In this document: positions 55,499-64,000 of the stretch, in pieces | How the letters are laid out: every line of letters begins with the position of its first letter | Position numbering within the stretch: position 1 is the stretch's first letter | Origin: a virus | Length of the DNA: 64,000 nt | Reading direction: 5' to 3' (one strand) | Virus record (IMG/VR): IMGVR_UViG_3300011254_000489 | Location: 23,024-87,023 of that record | Made by a program: the position numbers and the translations under genes | Notes under the pieces: model-generated | The model's input: the letters and a program-made list of their open reading frames with translations, nothing else | Database searches by the model: none | What the model was told of the DNA's origin: nothing

Positions 55499-57076
55499 AT
55501 GGCTACTTCCGTATTAACTATTGATGAGGTTTTCCTCAAGTTGTTTAGGGACTTTGAAGATGCTAACTTGAAGGAGTACATTGAAATCCTTTCAAAGAAG
55601 AAGCCTAATCACACAGTCTTGAGGAAGATGATGGTTCCTTTTTTGGACAAGACCATATCCGATTTGAAGTTTATTTTGAGGTCATCCTACGGCAAGGAAG
55701 TAGAAGCGATTGCTACGAGTTTTAATGTTACTGATGCTAAGGTGAGGGGAGTTTTGAAGCCCAAGTTGTATGAATTGGCTAAATATGCCGGTAAGATAGA
55801 ACAGGAAATGTCTCTTACTGAATTGATTCAAGGGTTTACTAAGATTACCGATAAGGCAAAACGGGACGATTACAGAAAAAGGATAACCACTATTCTTGAA
55901 AGTAGAAAAGAATTATTCCAACACGAATTAGGAGGTGTTTCTGCTCAAAGTCTTTTTGATTTTTTGACAGAAGTAGAAGAAGAAGAGATGGACAAAACTC
56001 TACAACCCTACTCTAAGGAGAAACAAGCAAAAATGCTTAAGGAAATTGAGGGCAAGTTACTAACTGCCGTCATTGTTGTAACACATTCAACAGGCCGATT
56101 TATTTCTTATTATCCTGCTAAGGAAATAAATAAAAATATGGATTTAGACCTAGAAGGTAAAATTTATGTTACTCCTTCATATTCTCCTAGATGGGAAAAA
56201 TTGAGACAAGTTTTACAACTATCAATTCAAGGCACTTTTTCTATAGGTTCAAGTGTTGGGGTAGAAAAGGAAACTTATGCCCTTAATGATACGGATGCTT
56301 TCTTGGGTAATTATTTGGATATGTTAGTAAATTCTAAGGCTAAAAAGGGAATGGGGTATGCCCGTAAATTTCTTCCCGATATTGCAGGAAGAAATTTAGG
56401 AAAGAAGGGCGGAATTGTCGTTAAGAAAAGAGGTAAAGGTTATCAGTTTAACCCTCATTTGAAAAAGATGCTTACAGACCCTACTTATTTTGCTTCTTTG
56501 TTTAAGACGGGATATACTGACGATAAAATCAAGGAGTACTTTCCCAATGCTCAAGGTAGAAATTTAGGTACTAGATTGTTTCTCTTTGAAGGGGAGAACT
56601 ACACAGATGCTTTAGAAGAATTAGATGAAGCAGAAATAGATTACGAAGTTAATGAAGGTAGACAACTTGTATTGCTTGATGAAATGCTTAGTGATGAGGA
56701 CTTTTTTGACGAGCAAGGAATAGTCACCAAAAAAATTATTTCCGAAGAAGAAACTTTAGAACTAGACCCCGACTATTCCAAAGACAGTTATTTCTTTGAA
56801 GGGCGACCAATAGGGGAAACTAAACAAGATGTTATAGAAAGTTTAGAGGTTGCTATTTTGGCGGGCGAATTTTATGATGATGGTTTATCCTCGGTAAAAG
56901 GAAAAACAATTAGGGCAACCCCCGAACTTCTTGATAGAATAGAGGTGGCTATGAAGAAATTTGAAGAGGATTTCAATACCGCCATACGGAAAAAAATACG
57001 CTTCCTTGCAGACAACGCAGATGAGAGAGTGCTTAAATACCTAGCCGCATACGAATTAATCAATAAGAACGAATAG
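55499..57076 (+). CDS. large virion-module protein, 525 residues
   Basis: ATG follows AAGGTGATTAA. The N-terminal half is helical (LKEYIEILSKKKPNHTVLRK), the centre is alpha/beta with VVTHSTGRFISYYPAKE near 195, and the last third is acidic and helical. No family is recognised. Size and position before TerL suggest an internal virion protein; it may be injected or structural. Confidence 0.45.
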   Translation: MATSVLTIDEVFLKLFRDFEDANLKEYIEILSKKKPNHTVLRKMMVPFLDKTISDLKFILRSSYGKEVEAIATSFNVTDAKVRGVLKPKLYELAKYAGKIEQEMSLTELIQGFTKITDKAKRDDYRKRITTILESRKELFQHELGGVSAQSLFDFLTEVEEEEMDKTLQPYSKEKQAKMLKEIEGKLLTAVIVVTHSTGRFISYYPAKEINKNMDLDLEGKIYVTPSYSPRWEKLRQVLQLSIQGTFSIGSSVGVEKETYALNDTDAFLGNYLDMLVNSKAKKGMGYARKFLPDIAGRNLGKKGGIVVKKRGKGYQFNPHLKKMLTDPTYFASLFKTGYTDDKIKEYFPNAQGRNLGTRLFLFEGENYTDALEELDEAEIDYEVNEGRQLVLLDEMLSDEDFFDEQGIVTKKIISEEETLELDPDYSKDSYFFEGRPIGETKQDVIESLEVAILAGEFYDDGLSSVKGKTIRATPELLDRIEVAMKKFEEDFNTAIRKKIRFLADNADERVLKYLAAYELINKNE

Positions 57077-57084
57077 GTGTTAAT

Positions 57085-59610
57085 ATGGCTATACAAAAAA
57101 AGGTAAGATTAGACCAAGAAGCCTTTGATTCTTTGAATCTAACAGAGGAAGAGGTAATGGATGCCTTGTCCGGTGAACCTTTACAAGAGTACGAAAGGAC
57201 GGGTACTGTTAAGGTAGCACAAAAAGGTGTTAGAGATGTACTTTTGCCTATTCTAGAAAAGAGAATACAGGACATGGGTATTGAGTCTAACGAGAAGGGT
57301 AAGTCTTTGGTTGCTCTAACAATGTCAAAGGTCACAAGTATTCTAACTGAACCTAAGTTGATTAATTACATTAAAACAACCACAGGAGAAAAGGGTGAAA
57401 CAGATGCCGAGAGAAGATTAGTATTCCAAAGGATAATTAATAAATTATACAGTGGTGTTTTATACGAAGGTAGAAAGTTACAGGTAGAGGATTTTATTAG
57501 TGACATTGATTCTACTAAGGTTTCAAGGAATCTTAAAAGAACCATTACTACTTCTACGCTAGACAAAAGAAAAAATAGACTTTTAGAAGAAGAGGATGCT
57601 GACAATTATTCTTTTTGGTTAGATGAAAATTCGGTTAATATTAAGGCAATAGAAGACGGTTTGATTGCATTTAACAATCAACAAAGTGCTAAAAGAAGAG
57701 AAGGTATTTCTCCCGTAGTAGCAATTAGAGATGACATTCTAACTTTCATGGGTTCTACTTCAAAGAAGATTTTGGATAGGAAAGATACTATTTACAACAC
57801 TTGGAAACAAATTGAAGGTAGATTTGACGGTGTTAAAAAACAATCCGAGATAGTGAAGAAACAATTTGGTTTAGAAGACAATCACCCCTTTGCTAAGGCA
57901 ACGGCTGATTTAGAAAATTATGTTGTGGAGTATTCTCCTGTTTCAGTAAAAAGAGCAAATCCCGAATTGGTTGCTCTTGATTTGTTGGATGCTTTTATGA
58001 AAAGGTCGGGAAGAAATGTTTTTGAAACGGACACTACAATTACTATGGACTCTGTAGGTGCGCCTACTGTAGTAGAAGAAAGTAGGACTGAGACTGATAA
58101 GTTAGATGAGCAGAGTCAAATAACTAGGAAGGAAATAGAAGCGGCCAACAAAGGCTTAGGGGTTGCAGTAGACCCTATTTCTAGATACTACATGAATAAA
58201 ATGTTAGGTGGTGCTTTTATGGATGGAAGAGACACTGAGCGAATTATTGACTTACTCAAAGACTATTCTAAGAGAATTACTTTTGGTAAGCGTGATTATG
58301 AAAATCTAGATAAATTTATTGCTGATATTCCCAAAATTGCCGGTGCTAGTACTGACACAGTGTTTTTACCTATTCACTTCTCAAGAGGATTCTTAGATGC
58401 AGGGGATAATAAAATGGATTCCAAGATAGACCCAATAAATAAAATATGGCGAGAGTATTTTATGGCTTTAGGTGGACTAATTGAGCAGGGCTACAGAATG
58501 CCTAAGAAAACAGTAGATACGACACAAATAGGAACCATTGGAGAAGAGGTTAAAGGTGCAGGAGCGACAAAATATCCAAATACCTATGTGGCTCAATTTC
58601 AAGGAAGGCCCATGAATTTTAAAGAAACAAGTAAAGAACAGGCAGATGCTCTAAAGGAATTATTTGTTCGCTTGGAGTTGTATATGTTTAGTCCATTATC
58701 AAATCCATTTATCACGCTAGGATATAATTTTAAAGATATTAAGAAAACCTCAAGTTACAAAATCATGTCTGTTTATGCAGATAAAAATAATGTTTTGGAA
58801 GGAGAACTAACACAGGATGAAAACAAGAATTGGGTATTCGCAGGACAACCTTTTGAAACTAAAACAGAAGCGGAAACTGCAAGGTCAAAGGGTGCAACTA
58901 ATTCCACTAAGGCTATTTCTACACTATACCAACTTCTTGATAAAAGAGGGGGTAGCATGATTACCAATAAACAAATAAAAATCATTGAAGATTTTTTAGA
59001 ATCTCTTCGGGTTAATGTTGAGGTTGAAAGTGTCAAAACACAGACTAACAAACTATACAAATTTGTAATAAGAAGACTCTACAAAAAGGCAGGTAAGGGT
59101 TTCTTAGACCGAACAAGAGAAGGTCTAGGGAGACTTGTTGCTTCTGTATTCAATAAAATTAACGAAACAGGTAGCGTAACTACACTAGGAGTAGATAGTG
59201 CAGACTTCAAAGGCGAAGACTATGATATTGATGATGTAGTGGCGTTATTGGAATTGAAAGATTTCTTAGCAGAAAACGCAGATAGGCTAAACAATAAAAA
59301 GAAAGTAGAGACACTAGTAGGAAAATTCAATCAAATATCTAAGGCTAATCCTATCAAAAATAAAATCCTGCAAGCACACGATTCCTTTAGAATATTGAAG
59401 GGCTTGCCTATCTATTACGGTAGAGGACAAACAGATTCAGTGGAAGACCTTTCTAAAATGATTGATGTTGTGTATGATAAAATGGGTATTCATATAGTCG
59501 GTAATGAGATTGTTAAGATGGTGGAAGAGATTGATTCATTCACTTCTATTGCTACCAATGTTGGCGTGACAGAAGAAGTTGTCTACTTTGTCAAGGCTAA
59601 CTTTAGGTGA
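57085..59610 (+). CDS. large virion-module protein, 841 residues
   Basis: The protein is long, mostly helical and charged, without membrane segments or a recognised motif. It includes DRKDTIYNTWKQIEGRFDG near 232 and a helical C-terminal part. Its stop lies 5 bases before the GTG of TerL. It could be an internal virion or ejection protein; a tape-measure role is less likely because hydrophobic stretches are missing. Confidence 0.45.
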   Translation: MAIQKKVRLDQEAFDSLNLTEEEVMDALSGEPLQEYERTGTVKVAQKGVRDVLLPILEKRIQDMGIESNEKGKSLVALTMSKVTSILTEPKLINYIKTTTGEKGETDAERRLVFQRIINKLYSGVLYEGRKLQVEDFISDIDSTKVSRNLKRTITTSTLDKRKNRLLEEEDADNYSFWLDENSVNIKAIEDGLIAFNNQQSAKRREGISPVVAIRDDILTFMGSTSKKILDRKDTIYNTWKQIEGRFDGVKKQSEIVKKQFGLEDNHPFAKATADLENYVVEYSPVSVKRANPELVALDLLDAFMKRSGRNVFETDTTITMDSVGAPTVVEESRTETDKLDEQSQITRKEIEAANKGLGVAVDPISRYYMNKMLGGAFMDGRDTERIIDLLKDYSKRITFGKRDYENLDKFIADIPKIAGASTDTVFLPIHFSRGFLDAGDNKMDSKIDPINKIWREYFMALGGLIEQGYRMPKKTVDTTQIGTIGEEVKGAGATKYPNTYVAQFQGRPMNFKETSKEQADALKELFVRLELYMFSPLSNPFITLGYNFKDIKKTSSYKIMSVYADKNNVLEGELTQDENKNWVFAGQPFETKTEAETARSKGATNSTKAISTLYQLLDKRGGSMITNKQIKIIEDFLESLRVNVEVESVKTQTNKLYKFVIRRLYKKAGKGFLDRTREGLGRLVASVFNKINETGSVTTLGVDSADFKGEDYDIDDVVALLELKDFLAENADRLNNKKKVETLVGKFNQISKANPIKNKILQAHDSFRILKGLPIYYGRGQTDSVEDLSKMIDVVYDKMGIHIVGNEIVKMVEEIDSFTSIATNVGVTEEVVYFVKANFR

Positions 59611-59614
59611 TGTT

Positions 59615-61042
59615 GTGGAAATAAGCGCATTTAACTTAGAACATGAAATGGATATTAAATTATCCCAACAATCATTTTCTTATTTTTTTGAGCATGTGTT
59701 AGGCTTTCAAATGACCAACCATCAACTTGAATGGTTGTCTTTAATGGATGAAAGTAATCGTAATGTCATCATTTGTAGTCGTGGTCATGGTAAGTCTGTA
59801 TTCATGCACAGTTGGGTAGTTTGGAATTTAATTTTTCAACCTGCTCCATACCAAATAGTGTATATGTCTTCTAACCAAAAGCAGACAAATATGCACATGA
59901 AGTCTATTGATAAGTTATTCAACAATCCTGTTCTTTCCAAGTATAAACCTACAGGTTCTAAGGGTTGGGCCGTTGAAGAAATGAATTTGGTCAATGGTAA
60001 CTCTATTGTCGCTCGCTCTGTAAACTCACAGGTTCGTGGTCTTCACCCTCAAGAAATTATTATTGACGACCCTCTAAAGGAATTTAGTTTGGTAGGTATC
60101 CAAAAAGTTACAGATTGGTTTTTCGGAGATATGATTCCTGCTCTCCACCACACTGCTTCTCTAAGAATCATCGGCACTCCGTTTTCGTACACGGATATTT
60201 ATTCTCAATTAGAGGAAAATACTCAATACCTTGTGCGTAAGTATCCATGTTTGAATGCTCTTAATGAACCGCTTTGGCCGGAACGATGGGATTATGATTC
60301 TTTAATGAATAGAAAGGCTGAAATCGGTTCTTTAAAATTCACAAGAGAATACATGTGCGTTCCTATTTCTACAGGTACTTCTCTATTCAATCCCGAATAC
60401 TTAGAGAAAGCCAAAAATAAAGGTTTAGTTTTATCTTCCCGAAGGAGAGAAGGCTACAAATATTATGTAGGTATTGACCCTGCTATTTCTACTGATGGAG
60501 ACTACAATGTTATTACTGTTTTAGAAGTAGATGAGCATGATAATAAATCAATTGTCTATATTGACCGAGCAAAGAATGTAGAATTTAGAGAAAACATACA
60601 GAAGGTTAGATTGATAGGCAAAGTGTTCAATCCCGAAGTTGTTTTGTTTGAGACAAATGTTTTCGCTAAATCCTTTACTCAAGAGTTAAGAAATATATCG
60701 GATATAAATGTTCACGACTTCAACACTACAAGAAAGAAGAAACAAGATATTGTTTTGAATTTACAGATGAATTTTGAAAACAGTAAAATACATTTACCCT
60801 ATGGTAATGAAGAGAGTAGGCGAGTTACTACTGCTCTTATTGAGGAATTATCTATGTTTTCTATTACAGATAAGGGTAAGTTTGAGGGTGTTGGGGCGCA
60901 TGACGATATGGTTATGAGCCTTGCTTTAGCAAATGCCGCCACACAAAAGGCTAGTGAAAATTTCTTATTGTTAGACGACTTGGGCTTATTTAGCGAGAGG
61001 CCACATAACCCGTATCAAGGCATTATGGGGCTTAATTTTTAA
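59615..61042 (+). CDS. terL: large terminase subunit (TerL)
   Basis: I chose the GTG at 59615, which follows AGGTGATGTT; the longer frame to 59579 would overlap the previous gene. The 475-residue product has Walker A ICSRGHGKSVF at 53-63, Walker B QEIIIDDPLKE at 146-156, a motif III-like IIGTPF near 195, and nuclease residues YVGIDPAISTDGDYN near 290 and GAHDDMVMSLALA near 440. These are both ATPase and RNase H-like nuclease halves of a packaging motor. It pumps DNA into the capsid. Confidence 0.92.
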   Translation: MEISAFNLEHEMDIKLSQQSFSYFFEHVLGFQMTNHQLEWLSLMDESNRNVIICSRGHGKSVFMHSWVVWNLIFQPAPYQIVYMSSNQKQTNMHMKSIDKLFNNPVLSKYKPTGSKGWAVEEMNLVNGNSIVARSVNSQVRGLHPQEIIIDDPLKEFSLVGIQKVTDWFFGDMIPALHHTASLRIIGTPFSYTDIYSQLEENTQYLVRKYPCLNALNEPLWPERWDYDSLMNRKAEIGSLKFTREYMCVPISTGTSLFNPEYLEKAKNKGLVLSSRRREGYKYYVGIDPAISTDGDYNVITVLEVDEHDNKSIVYIDRAKNVEFRENIQKVRLIGKVFNPEVVLFETNVFAKSFTQELRNISDINVHDFNTTRKKKQDIVLNLQMNFENSKIHLPYGNEESRRVTTALIEELSMFSITDKGKFEGVGAHDDMVMSLALANAATQKASENFLLLDDLGLFSERPHNPYQGIMGLNF

Positions 61043-61051
61043 GGTGATTAA

Positions 61052-63025
61052 ATGGCTATTGCAACTACTGAGGAATTACAGGAGGCTAGTGATAAACTAG
61101 AAGAAGTTGCAGAATCACAAGAGGATGCAGAAAACGATTTAGATAACTTGTTTTCTAGTTTACAGAAAGGTTTGTTTATTCAGTCGGAACATGAAATTGT
61201 TAAGCGAATATGCAAGGAGTACAATATTAATGCTAGTCAAGCCAAAAGAAACATTGAATATTTTCCTCCTAAATATCAAATGTATGAGCAAGATATACCG
61301 GCGGTCATAAAAACCCTTAGAAAAGAAAGAAGGAGTCTCAAGGGTCAATACAGGGATAGCATGACTAAGAGCATTGATTCTTTAATAGAAGGATACAGTG
61401 AGCATATTGACAAGTGCATAGATAGTTTGTATTGGTTGCATCCTTACAAAACAACATTGAAAAAGATGACCTTCAAAGAATCGGATTTGAGAAAACTACA
61501 TTCTGTAAAAGAAACAGAAGGTAGAAGAAATATTGTAGATAGTCTTTGTAAGTATTGGGAAGCAGATTTGGATAAAAGAGAAGTGAATTATGGTAGGGTT
61601 TATGCTTCTTTAGATAAAGACATGAGGCTTGCTAAAAGCGAATTTAGAAAAAACTTGAAACAGATTCCCGATGTTGTTCTTAGAAAAAACATTAAAGAAA
61701 AGACTCAAGAGTTTATTTTAAAACAAGTTTGTGACAATCAAGGAATTAGTGCTAGGCAAATACATGATAGAATGCCTTCTCAACTATATGATAGAAACTC
61801 TTGGAATACTATTTCTAAAATATCCAAAGGGCTAGATATTGTTTCTTTAGAAGGCAAGTACTACAAACTTAATGGAGAGATAAAGAAAAATATTTGGGCC
61901 TATACTGCGGCTTTTATTGATTCGGATGGATATATTACAATGGATAGGAAATACAATCCTAGAGTTGGGCTTGTTGCTACAGGGGACAGAGGTAAAGTAT
62001 TCATGCAAGAAATTCATAAGGCGATTGGTTTTGGTAAGTTGCACCTTGACCAAAAATCACCTCAAGACACTAGGCCGGTTAATCGCTTAAATTTTTATTC
62101 CCAAGATGATGTTTATAATTTATTAGTTAAGTGTCTTCCTCATTTTAGAATGAAGGGGCCAAACGCACAACTTCTTTTGGAGTTAGTTAGAATAAAGAAA
62201 GGACACAAGAAGGCTAGTTGGTATAAAGATAGATGCGGCGAAATTTTTAAGTTGATGAAGTGGGAAAATCATCGTGACCATGTAGGTTTTGATTTTGAGA
62301 AAGAAGGTATTTACAAAGACGATATTCAAAAATACAGAGATAATTGTAAAATGTCTGTTATGGATTCATTAGAACAAATTGGTGGTATGGTTCTTAAACA
62401 AAAAGAATATGACCCCAAAGAGAATTTAAAAAAATATGGGACTAAAGATAGATTGCCCGAAAGACCCCCATATCAAAAACAAACTCCTGATTTTTTAAGA
62501 AGTCAAGGATATAATATCACTGAGGTTAAGCAAAAAGAATATGGAGATTATGTCGGTAAAGATAGAGACACTTATTCTCTTGCCTTAGTTAGAGGTATTC
62601 ATGCGGGTAGTCCTACATTGTATGATGATGAAGATAATAGATTAGATAAGAACTCATATGAATACGAACAACTACTTGAAGAATTAAAAGAAGCAACTGA
62701 GGATATTTTTAATCACAGTCAAGAATTATTTGATGCTAGAGAAGATTGGGCTATGGATGGTTGGGAAACTAAAACTAGAAAAGGCCGTAAATACAAAAAA
62801 ATGATGGACTATTATGATAAAAACTATCGCCCTATTGAAGAACAAAAAGAAAGGGAATTAGAAGAAAGAGTAGAAACCGCAAAGGATTTAATGTATAATA
62901 CTTACAACATGAATAGGAATCATCCTAAAGAATTACAACTACAACAATTGAAAATGTTTATGAAAGACAAACCCAAAGAATATCAACAGATAGTTGATGA
63001 TTTAAAAGAAGCAGGTGAATTTTAA
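61052..63025 (+). CDS. virion-module protein with embedded LAGLIDADG homing-endonuclease-like domain
   Basis: ATG follows AAGGTGATTAA. The 657-residue product has an N-terminal helical part (1-215), a winged-helix-like segment (ILKQVCDNQGISARQIHDRM near 232) and then WAYTAAFIDSDGYITMDRKY near 288, the hallmark of a LAGLIDADG domain. LLELVRIKKGHKKASW completes it near 380. The C-terminal 250 residues are helical and acidic. The whole may be an intact endonuclease, or a structural protein invaded by one. Its place right after TerL is where a portal gene is expected. Confidence 0.65.
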   Translation: MAIATTEELQEASDKLEEVAESQEDAENDLDNLFSSLQKGLFIQSEHEIVKRICKEYNINASQAKRNIEYFPPKYQMYEQDIPAVIKTLRKERRSLKGQYRDSMTKSIDSLIEGYSEHIDKCIDSLYWLHPYKTTLKKMTFKESDLRKLHSVKETEGRRNIVDSLCKYWEADLDKREVNYGRVYASLDKDMRLAKSEFRKNLKQIPDVVLRKNIKEKTQEFILKQVCDNQGISARQIHDRMPSQLYDRNSWNTISKISKGLDIVSLEGKYYKLNGEIKKNIWAYTAAFIDSDGYITMDRKYNPRVGLVATGDRGKVFMQEIHKAIGFGKLHLDQKSPQDTRPVNRLNFYSQDDVYNLLVKCLPHFRMKGPNAQLLLELVRIKKGHKKASWYKDRCGEIFKLMKWENHRDHVGFDFEKEGIYKDDIQKYRDNCKMSVMDSLEQIGGMVLKQKEYDPKENLKKYGTKDRLPERPPYQKQTPDFLRSQGYNITEVKQKEYGDYVGKDRDTYSLALVRGIHAGSPTLYDDEDNRLDKNSYEYEQLLEELKEATEDIFNHSQELFDAREDWAMDGWETKTRKGRKYKKMMDYYDKNYRPIEEQKERELEERVETAKDLMYNTYNMNRNHPKELQLQQLKMFMKDKPKEYQQIVDDLKEAGEF

Positions 63026-63738
63026 TGTGGTTTGATATTCTTAAAGTAAGAGTTGGCTCTAAGGTTCAGCAGGAAATGTCTACTTTAGCAGATAAAGTAC
63101 CTATACCTAAAATGGATAAAGATTTTGACTTTAAGAAAGAATATACATATGACGAATTTATACCATTATTAGAATTCGGTAGTAGTGTTGAATACGATTT
63201 AGAAAAGGTTCTTAAAGAGTTTATGTCCGAAAAATATAGAAATGAAAATTGGACTGAAGCAGACCGTAAGGCATTTAGGAGAAGAGGTGAGATGCCTAAA
63301 CCTTTTACTTTAGAAGAAGTAAAGGACAGGATTCTTTTTAGATTTGATACTGAATCTTTTGGTGTTAAAGAAGAAAATGGTAAAACAATTATTAATGTAC
63401 CTACATTTAAAGAAGATGTTGATAATCTAGAAACAAATGCCTTAGATGAATTATATTCGGGTAAAAAGCAAACTGCTAATCAACCTAAAAAACCTAAATG
63501 GTATACTGATTATAGGGCGAGAACAGCAAAAGACCCCGATGGTTATATTTCCGAAGAGATGAGAGATAATTCACCTCACATAAATTTGGCTAGGGTTTTG
63601 GATGGGTTAAGTAAATTACCTAAAGAAAGAAAGGGTTTCCATACACCATCAAAAAACAAACTACACCCTCAATACGGTAGATTTAGAGAACTTGAAGCCC
63701 GTAATAAAAAGGTGCATAGGAGAGAGGATTTAAAATGA
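63025..63738 (+). CDS. tagged virion-module protein, 237 residues
   Basis: The product starts MWFDILKVRVGSKVQQEMST, a tag variant shared with 51272-51736 and 63764 onward. It continues with KKEYTYDEFIPLLEFGSSVE and ends in a basic, Pro- and Lys-rich tail (KGFHTPSKNKLHPQYGRFRE). Its ATG overlaps the upstream stop. No family is recognised. Confidence 0.5.
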   Translation: MWFDILKVRVGSKVQQEMSTLADKVPIPKMDKDFDFKKEYTYDEFIPLLEFGSSVEYDLEKVLKEFMSEKYRNENWTEADRKAFRRRGEMPKPFTLEEVKDRILFRFDTESFGVKEENGKTIINVPTFKEDVDNLETNALDELYSGKKQTANQPKKPKWYTDYRARTAKDPDGYISEEMRDNSPHINLARVLDGLSKLPKERKGFHTPSKNKLHPQYGRFRELEARNKKVHRREDLK

Positions 63739-63763
63739 CTCGTAGTCAAAGGAGAGGTCTATG

Positions 63764-64000
63764 ATGTGGTTTGAAGAATTGAAGAAAGAGAAGGATGCCT
63801 GTTATCATAAGGTAAAGTCCCGCTACAAAAAGTGGCCTTCTGCTTATGCTTCGGGTGCTTTGGTTCAATGCAGAAAAGTTGGTGCAAAGAATTGGGGTAA
63901 TTCTGTAAAGAAGGCTAATCCTTTGAAAACATGGTTTGAACAAGAAGCCGAAGGTGAAGAAGGACAACCAAAGGTAAAGGGTTGGGTTTCTTGTCAATCA
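63764..64000 (+). CDS. tagged protein with WPSAYASG motif (cut by window edge)
   Basis: The second of two adjacent ATG codons gives the tag MWFEELKKEKDACYHKVKS. It is followed by YKKWPSAYASGALVQCRKVG and AKNWGN, a short motif that I recall from many marine phage structural proteins. The frame is still open at 64000, so only the first 79 residues are seen. It is probably a virion protein. Confidence 0.6.
   Translation, partial: MWFEELKKEKDACYHKVKSRYKKWPSAYASGALVQCRKVGAKNWGNSVKKANPLKTWFEQEAEGEEGQPKVKGWVSCQS

Noticed and set aside
63735-63764. Nine-codon frame before the last gene
   Set aside because: It is too short to support as a gene; it may only be part of the leader of 63764 onward.

Overview
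The window looks like a large part of the genome of a tailed double-stranded DNA virus that infects a marine archaeon. I infer a magrovirus-type virus of Marine Group II euryarchaea (Poseidoniales). Three things point there. The replication and transcription genes are archaeal or eukaryote-like: a family B DNA polymerase, a PCNA-like clamp, a clamp loader, a PriS-type primase, an ATP-dependent DNA ligase, TFB and a PC4-like protein. They sit beside a tailed-virus terminase, tail hub and tail fibre. The base composition is AT-rich, and ribosome-binding sites match the archaeal 16S tail (AGGAGGTGAT). Both window edges cut through genes, and no portal, major capsid or tape-measure gene was recognised, so part of the virion module lies outside.

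Layout. (1) 1-9897, plus strand: end of the tail module (LamG-like protein, 2104-residue tail hub-like protein, tail fibre), a small membrane protein and a host-like HMG-CoA lyase. (2) 9920-42790, minus strand: one long array of about 65 tightly packed genes, many overlapping by 1-4 bases. It holds repair and replication genes (DnaQ-like exonuclease, AAA+ helicase-like ATPase, ERCC4 nuclease, primase, Cas4-like nuclease, split PolB, clamp, RecA/Sak4-like ATPase, SSB-like protein, RFC small and large-like subunits, ligase, UvrD-like helicase), a group I GroEL/GroES pair, TFB, two tRNA genes, and a ubiquitin-like protein with an E1-like and a JAB enzyme. (3) 42.8-47.4 kb: a gene-poor, structure-rich region with the presumed promoter and leader of the leftward array, an origin-like AT-rich palindrome cluster, and small gene cassettes separated by a repeated double-hairpin element. 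(4) 47465-64000, plus strand: packaging and virion module with a possible small terminase subunit, TerL, an open reading frame with a LAGLIDADG domain and many small proteins. Fifteen of these begin with the same short peptide, roughly M-[ST]-W-[KE]-[DEN]-I-[LI]-K.

How it works together. The leftward array would supply a nearly self-sufficient archaeal-type replisome. TFB and the PC4-like protein would redirect host transcription, the chaperonin pair would fold viral proteins, and the HMG-CoA lyase would act on host isoprenoid or leucine metabolism. The most novel-looking items are the viral ubiquitin-like module (36430-36636, 33096-33650 and 32378-32923), the shared N-terminal tag of the virion module, the double-hairpin elements whose loops are complementary, and the PolB gene split between motifs B and C by four small genes including an HNH nuclease. 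Assignments to virus group and host are inference; no database search was possible.
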